From assembly GCA_036844705.1 (NCBI GenBank), contig DAIUFH010000026.1:1-26107 (forward strand): a DNA stretch of 26,107 nucleotides. The letters run 5' to 3'. The notes below the pieces were generated by a model. That model was not told the DNA's origin, searched no databases, and worked only from the letters and a program-made list of their open reading frames with translations. Within the stretch, counting starts at the first letter, position 1; the number at the start of each line of letters is the position of its first letter. The translations under genes and the position numbers were made by a program. The DNA comes from DAIUFH01 sp036844705. Its GTDB lineage: Bacteria; Bacillota; Clostridia; Tissierellales; Tissierellaceae. Shown piece after piece: positions 21,862 through 26,107 of the stretch.

Positions 21862-23730
21862 ATGAAAAATAAATATGCATATCCTTTTTCTGCTATAGTT
21901 GGCCAAACCTTGCTAAAAAAGGCATTAATAATAAATATTGTTAATCCCACTGTAGGTGGACTTCTTATAAGTGGAGAAAAGGGTACTGGTAAGTCAACCT
22001 TGGTGAGAGGATTGGGAAATCTAATTCATGATATGGAAGTGATAGAGCTACCTTTAAATATTACTGAAGATAGTCTTGTTGGTTCAATAGATATTGAAAA
22101 GACAGTTTCAGATGGAAAGCCCATAGCAAACAGAAGTGTCCTGATGAGAGCAAATGGAAACATATTGTATGTTGATGAGGTAAATCTATTAAATGAAAGC
22201 ATTGTAAATGCTTTATTAGAAGTATCGCAATCAGGTATAAATAGTGTAGAACGGGAAGGGATTTCCCTAGTTCATGAATCCAATTTTATACTTATAGGAA
22301 CTATGAATCCGGAAGAAGGAGGACTAAGGCCTCAATTTTTAGATAGGTTCGGGCTATATGTGGAAGTTACAGCAGAAAATGATGTAAAAGATAGAAAGAA
22401 TATTATAAAAAGAAGAATTGAATATGAGGAAGACCCTACATTATTCATAAAAGATTGGGCGATAGAGGACAATAATATATGGAATAAAATTGAAAAAGCA
22501 AGAAAAGCCTTAGGTACTGTTAAGGTATCTGAAGATATGATGAAGTTGGCGTCAGAAATTTCTATGAAGGCGAATTGCAGTGGTCATAGGGCTGAAATTA
22601 TAATGATAGAAGCTTCTAAAGCAATTGCTGTACTAAATGGAAGAAAGAATATAATAATAGAAGATTTGAAGGAAGCTTCGGAGTTGGTAATTCCTCATAG
22701 AATGAGAGATGTACCTCAAGATATATCAGTGACTGAAGAAGATAATGATGGAAAAAGTAAAGATGATAGTGATGAAGAAAGAACAGGTGAACAAAAACAT
22801 AGGGATGATTCTGATAAATATGATAGTTTGGAAGAATTTGAGGATTCAACGCAAACTGATGATATAGAAGATTATCCCAACTCTTATGCAGAAAATATAG
22901 ATGACATTGGAAATTCCTTTAAAATTAAGGATCTAAATATAAAGTCTTTGGATCGGAGAACGAGGAAGGGAAGCGGCAGAAGAAGTATAGTTAGGACAAG
23001 TGAATTACAGGGAAGATATGTTAGATATACTATACCTAAAGGGAAACTTAAAGATATTGCCTTTGATGCAACCTTAAGAGCGGCGGCACCTTATCAATCT
23101 ATAAGAGATAAAAAAGGTCTGGCATTATCTATCAAAGAATGTGACATAAGAGAAAAAATACGGGAAAGAAGAACGGGAAGTACAATTCTGTTTGTAGTGG
23201 ATGCCAGTGGTTCTATGGGGGCAAATAAAAGAATGGAGGCAGTAAAGGGAGCCATAATGTCTTTGCTAAACGATGCATATCAGAAAAGAGATATGGTTGG
23301 AATGGTGGCATTTAGGAAGGATAAAGCTGAAAGTGTTCTTAGTATTACCAGAAGTGTTGATTTAGCGTATAAGATGCTAAAGGATTTACCTACAGGAGGG
23401 AAAACCCCACTAACACAAGGTTTAAAAAGAGGATATGACATATTAAAGGCTTCAAAGAAAAAGGATAAGAATATCATACCCGTTATGGTATTGGTTTCAG
23501 ATGGAAAGGGAAATGTATCCTTATCAGGAGAAGATCCTCTGAAAGAAGCACTAAGTGTATCAAATGAAATTGCTTTGGAAGGAATTCAATGTATCGTAAT
23601 AGATACAGAGCAGGAATATGTAAAGCTCAATTTAGCAAAAGATATTGCTAAAGCAATGAATGCTAGTTACTATAGGTTAGAGGATTTAAAAGCAGATGAG
23701 ATACTTAGTGTTGTAAAGAATAATATTTAA
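21862..23730 (+). CDS. Fused ChlI/ChlD-like chelatase subunit (AAA+ plus vWA)
   Basis: A 622-residue motor subunit for the CobN-like protein. The N-terminal AAA+ part (~1-285) has Walker A GEKGTGKST (38-46), Walker B ILYVDEVNLLN, and the NxxSGxNxVEREG-like hairpin typical of ChlI. The acidic linker (~290-350) is rich in Asp, Glu and Ser. The C-terminal von Willebrand A domain (~430-622) has the MIDAS motif DASGSMG (~447-453) and GGKTPLTQGLKRGYDIL. Both the AAA+ and vWA domains keep their key residues, so this single protein can stand in for CobS/CobT or ChlI/ChlD. AAGGGGA lies before the ATG, 20 bases after the cobN stop. It ends the riboswitch operon. An A5-run at the start of the linker could allow frameshifting (see findings). 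Confidence 0.93.
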   Translation: MKNKYAYPFSAIVGQTLLKKALIINIVNPTVGGLLISGEKGTGKSTLVRGLGNLIHDMEVIELPLNITEDSLVGSIDIEKTVSDGKPIANRSVLMRANGNILYVDEVNLLNESIVNALLEVSQSGINSVEREGISLVHESNFILIGTMNPEEGGLRPQFLDRFGLYVEVTAENDVKDRKNIIKRRIEYEEDPTLFIKDWAIEDNNIWNKIEKARKALGTVKVSEDMMKLASEISMKANCSGHRAEIIMIEASKAIAVLNGRKNIIIEDLKEASELVIPHRMRDVPQDISVTEEDNDGKSKDDSDEERTGEQKHRDDSDKYDSLEEFEDSTQTDDIEDYPNSYAENIDDIGNSFKIKDLNIKSLDRRTRKGSGRRSIVRTSELQGRYVRYTIPKGKLKDIAFDATLRAAAPYQSIRDKKGLALSIKECDIREKIRERRTGSTILFVVDASGSMGANKRMEAVKGAIMSLLNDAYQKRDMVGMVAFRKDKAESVLSITRSVDLAYKMLKDLPTGGKTPLTQGLKRGYDILKASKKKDKNIIPVMVLVSDGKGNVSLSGEDPLKEALSVSNEIALEGIQCIVIDTEQEYVKLNLAKDIAKAMNASYYRLEDLKADEILSVVKNNI

Positions 23731-23771
23731 TGATATTTTCATTTCTTATTTTAGAATATGTTGAATATATT

Positions 23772-23784
23772 AATTGTAACAATT
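23772..23784. promoter_or_regulatory. Small palindrome in the gap before the second amidase
   Basis: AATTGT-A-ACAATT is a perfect 13-base dyad overlapping a possible -35 box (TTGTAA, 23774-23779) with TATGTT 18 bases on (23798-23803). TTAGAAT/ATTCTAA arms also surround it (23751-23757, 23782-23788). The 136-base gap holds no gene and no convincing terminator for the operon ending at 23730. Confidence 0.3.
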
Positions 23785-23866
23785 CTAAATTAGGCAGTAT
23801 GTTCTAATTTTAAGGCTGAGATACAATTGTCTAATTAAATCATATTTGGATATAAGAGGTGATTAG

Positions 23867-24649
23867 GTGAAAAAACCAGCTGTTTTTTTGACAATCAATA
23901 GGTATAAAGTATCTATTATAGTTTTACTAGTACTAATAATCTCATTAGCATCGATAACTTTATTACAAAATAAAAAGACTATTCAAAGTGTGATAAGTAT
24001 CATCAAAATTAAACCATTGGATAATAAAGTGATAGTAATAGATCCTGGGCATGGAGGTATTGATGGAGGAACTAATATTGGAGACATCCTTGAGAAAAAT
24101 ATAAACCTTGAAGTTGGATTGAAACTAAAGGATATGTTGAGTAAAAAGGGTGCAACAGTGATAATGACGAGAGAAATAGATGAATCACTGGATGATCGAA
24201 TTGTTGGCAATGGAAGTCGTCATCGTGAAGATTTAAATGCAAGAGTAAAAACAGTCAACGACAGTAAGGCAGATCTATTTATTAGCATTCATGTAAACCA
24301 TATTAAAAATGAGAAAAAAATAGGGCCTATAGTCTTTTACGATGTAGATAGTGAAGAAGGAAAATATCTTGCAGAACATATGCAAGAATATTTAAATGAT
24401 ATTTCGACATATAAGAAGCATGATATAAATGTGAAGCATGGTGCTACATCAGGAAATTTTTATATATTAGGAAATATAGCAATACCGGGAATAATTATTG
24501 AAATGGGATTTCTATCAAATGAGATCGATAGAATGCTTTTGCTAGAAGCAGAGCATCAAGATGAAATTGTAGAACAAATTACAAAAAGTATTATAGAATT
24601 TTTTATTAAAGAAGATGATCCCTTAAGCATTAAGCTTCAGGGATCATAG
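23867..24649 (+). CDS. N-acetylmuramoyl-L-alanine amidase, second CwlD-like copy
   Basis: A 260-residue zinc amidase of the Amidase_3 family, anchored by one hydrophobic segment (residues ~15-35). Zinc ligands His62 (DPGHGG), Glu76 and His142 (SIHVNH) and catalytic Glu212 (IIEMGFLSN) are all present. Unlike the copy at 2011 it carries a longer segment after the first strand (DDRIVGNGSRHREDLNARVK). AGAGGTG lies before the GTG start at 23867. It has its own terminator, and the gap upstream has a possible promoter, so it need not belong to the corrinoid operon. CwlD-like enzymes act on peptidoglycan, often in spore cortex maturation; which of the two copies is the true CwlD is not clear. Confidence 0.92.
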   Translation: MKKPAVFLTINRYKVSIIVLLVLIISLASITLLQNKKTIQSVISIIKIKPLDNKVIVIDPGHGGIDGGTNIGDILEKNINLEVGLKLKDMLSKKGATVIMTREIDESLDDRIVGNGSRHREDLNARVKTVNDSKADLFISIHVNHIKNEKKIGPIVFYDVDSEEGKYLAEHMQEYLNDISTYKKHDINVKHGATSGNFYILGNIAIPGIIIEMGFLSNEIDRMLLLEAEHQDEIVEQITKSIIEFFIKEDDPLSIKLQGS

Positions 24650-24655
24650 TTTTTT
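24615..24655 (+). terminator. Terminator overlapping the end of the second amidase gene
   Basis: Arms ATGATCCCT (24615-24623) and AGGGATCAT (24639-24647), with an inner AAGC/GCTT stem, are followed by TTTTTT (24650-24655). The left arm is inside the coding region and the right arm reaches the TAG stop at 24647-24649. Confidence 0.9.
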
Positions 24656-24725
24656 AAATCATCAAAATACTAAATTAAGAATTCCTTATAAATGGTTCAA
24701 AATTTGGATTCATGGATAAAATGTC

Positions 24726-24755
24726 TTGATATTATTGTGCTTTTATGGCTATAAT
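24726..24755 (+). promoter_or_regulatory. Promoter of the DUF4143 ATPase gene
   Basis: TTGATA (24726-24731) and a perfect TATAAT (24750-24755) are separated by 18 bases, 38 bases before the ATG at 24794. Confidence 0.65.
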
Positions 24756-24793
24756 AATATTGAGTATTAAATTAGACGGAAGGAGAGATTTTT

Positions 24794-26017
24794 ATGTATA
24801 TTAAAAGACACGCAGAGAAAACAGTTGAAAAGTTGTCAAAAATGTTTGGAGCAATCCTTGTGGTAGGTCCAAGACAAGTTGGAAAAACCACCATGCTAAA
24901 AGAAGTAACAGTGAACACTGACTATATTACACTTGATGACCCTATTTTACGTGCATCAGCTGAAGAGCAAAGTGGCACTTTCATTAAAGATAATCCGCCG
25001 CCTGTTTTTTTTGATGAAATTCAATATGCACCAAATTTGTTTCCGCAGATAAAAATAGTCCTTGATAGAGATAAAAATAAAGGTCAATTTTTTATGTCTG
25101 GTTCGCAGCAGTTCAAAATGATGAAATATGTTAGTGAATCACTTGCAGGAAGATTGGGATTGCTGACTTTACTTGGATTGTCTTTGAGGGAAATACATGG
25201 TGTTACTTTTGATGAACCATTTCTTCCTACAGATGAATACCTTTCCTTACGCAAACGCGACCTTGTTGATATATCATATGACCAGGTTTGGAAGACAATT
25301 CATCGTGGCAGTATGCCTGAACTTTATGTAAACGAGGATTTTGACTGGCAAATGTTCTATGGTGCTTATGTCAACACTTATATTGAAAGAGATGTGAGAG
25401 ATCTAACGCAGGTAGGTGATGAAAATAAGTTTTTACAATTTATGATGGTTACGGCAAGTCGCACTGGACAACTTTTAAACCTTTCATCGATTGCAAGAGA
25501 CATAGGAATCAGTCAGCCCACAGCAGAAAGGTGGATGTCAATTCTAGTTACATCTAACATTATCTATTTGCTGAAGCCATATTCTAACAATATTACAAAA
25601 CGCACTGTAAAGACTCCCAAACTTTACTTTCTTGATACAGGTCTTGCCGCATATCTTACTAGATGGAATACATCTGAAGTTTTGAAAAATGGCGCAATGG
25701 CAGGAGCATTTTTTGAAAGCTTTGTTATTGCAGAAATCATTAAGAGCTACTATAATAGGGGAATAATTAATCCACCGTTGTATTTTTATAGAGATAAGGA
25801 TATGAATGAAATTGATCTGCTTATTGAAGATAATGGTATACTTTATCCTCTTGAGATAAAGAAACACGCAGATCCGCAAAAAAGCGATATTAATACATTT
25901 AAAATGATTGATAAAATTCCATCTATAAAAAGGGGTAGTGGTGGTGTAATATGTATGTACGATAATTTAGTTACGCTTAAAGATAATGACAGAGTTATTC
26001 CCATAAAGTTTTTATAA
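24794..26017 (+). CDS. AAA ATPase with C-terminal DUF4143 domain
   Basis: A 407-residue soluble protein. Walker A is GPRQVGKTT (residues 25-33), Walker B is VFFDEIQYAP (71-80), and MSGSQQFKMM (~104) is a sensor-like strand; together these define the archaeal-type AAA_14 ATPase domain (~1-135). Residues ~200-375 hold the DUF4143 part: TYIERDVRDLTQVGDENKF, a helix-turn-helix-like IARDIGISQPTAERWMSIL, and a late PD-(D/E)xK-like stretch (YRDKDMNEIDLLIEDNGILY then PLEIK). Such ATPases are widely distributed single-gene units, suspected in defence or DNA metabolism, without a proven function. GGAAGGAG lies before the ATG, and the gene has its own promoter and terminator. Confidence 0.93.
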   Translation: MYIKRHAEKTVEKLSKMFGAILVVGPRQVGKTTMLKEVTVNTDYITLDDPILRASAEEQSGTFIKDNPPPVFFDEIQYAPNLFPQIKIVLDRDKNKGQFFMSGSQQFKMMKYVSESLAGRLGLLTLLGLSLREIHGVTFDEPFLPTDEYLSLRKRDLVDISYDQVWKTIHRGSMPELYVNEDFDWQMFYGAYVNTYIERDVRDLTQVGDENKFLQFMMVTASRTGQLLNLSSIARDIGISQPTAERWMSILVTSNIIYLLKPYSNNITKRTVKTPKLYFLDTGLAAYLTRWNTSEVLKNGAMAGAFFESFVIAEIIKSYYNRGIINPPLYFYRDKDMNEIDLLIEDNGILYPLEIKKHADPQKSDINTFKMIDKIPSIKRGSGGVICMYDNLVTLKDNDRVIPIKFL

Positions 26018-26050
26018 CACCAGATTCAGTTTTGGTGTTAATATTTTTTA
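26015..26050 (+). terminator. Terminator of the DUF4143 ATPase gene
   Basis: TAACACCA (26015-26022, including the stop codon) and TGGTGTTA (26033-26040) form a hairpin followed by ATATTTTTT. The remaining bases to 26107 hold nothing recognisable. Confidence 0.8.
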
Positions 26051-26107
26051 TATACCATTGATTTATTTAGGAAATACATATAAACTATCATTTAGAAATT
26101 ATTTGCT

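Noticed and set aside
23751..23788. TTAGAAT/ATTCTAA hairpin as terminator of the corrinoid operon.
   Set aside because: The loop is 24 bases and no T-run follows, so it lacks the form of an intrinsic terminator.
25544..25879. A minus-strand frame of about 110 codons opposite the DUF4143 ATPase gene.
   Set aside because: No ribosome binding site and no motif; the plus-strand gene is unambiguous.

Overview
The window is AT-rich chromosomal DNA from a low-GC Gram-positive anaerobe, most likely a member of the Clostridia. The basis for this is A/T-rich codon use, strong AGGAGG-type ribosome binding sites, frequent TTG starts, sigma-A-like promoters, CwlD-type amidases, a FeoA-FeoA-FeoB system with a FeoB-associated cysteine-rich peptide, and a cobalamin riboswitch. 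No rRNA, tRNA, CRISPR array, insertion sequence or phage gene was seen.

Left part (1-4804). A partial acyltransferase-3 membrane protein runs off the left edge on the minus strand. It is followed by a two-gene minus-strand unit (DUF2089 zinc-ribbon/HTH protein, then a SHOCT-like domain protein) with a clear promoter and terminator. Next come a plus-strand CwlD-like cell-wall amidase, a TVP38/DedA-like membrane protein, and a radical SAM protein with SPASM-like C-terminal cysteines. 

Middle part (5029-9014). Divergent from the radical SAM gene is a diverged paralogue that keeps the fold-scale similarity but has lost all three Fe-S cluster cysteines, so it is a probable radical SAM pseudoenzyme. 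A TetR-type regulator converges on it. A LysR regulator then sits divergently to a CPA2-type Na+/H+ or K+/H+ antiporter.

Iron region (9015-12458). A perfect 19-bp Fur box lies just downstream of a sigma-A-like promoter and precedes feoA-feoA-feoB and a 47-residue Cys-rich membrane peptide. The unit ends in a terminator. A short FeoA-like reading frame, possibly a remnant, lies upstream of the promoter.

Corrinoid region (12486-23730). A promoter, a full cobalamin riboswitch and tandem terminator hairpins precede seven co-directional genes: an ABC-2 ATPase and permease, a BtuF-like lipoprotein, a BtuC-like permease, a BtuD-like ATPase with an unusual C-terminal domain, a CobN-like chelatase large subunit, and a fused ChlI/ChlD-like AAA+/vWA protein. 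No other corrin-ring biosynthesis gene is present. The operon therefore couples corrinoid uptake to a metal-chelatase complex, which is the most interesting assembly here.

Right end (23867-26107). A second CwlD-like amidase with a terminator overlapping its end is followed by a stand-alone AAA/DUF4143 ATPase with its own promoter and terminator.
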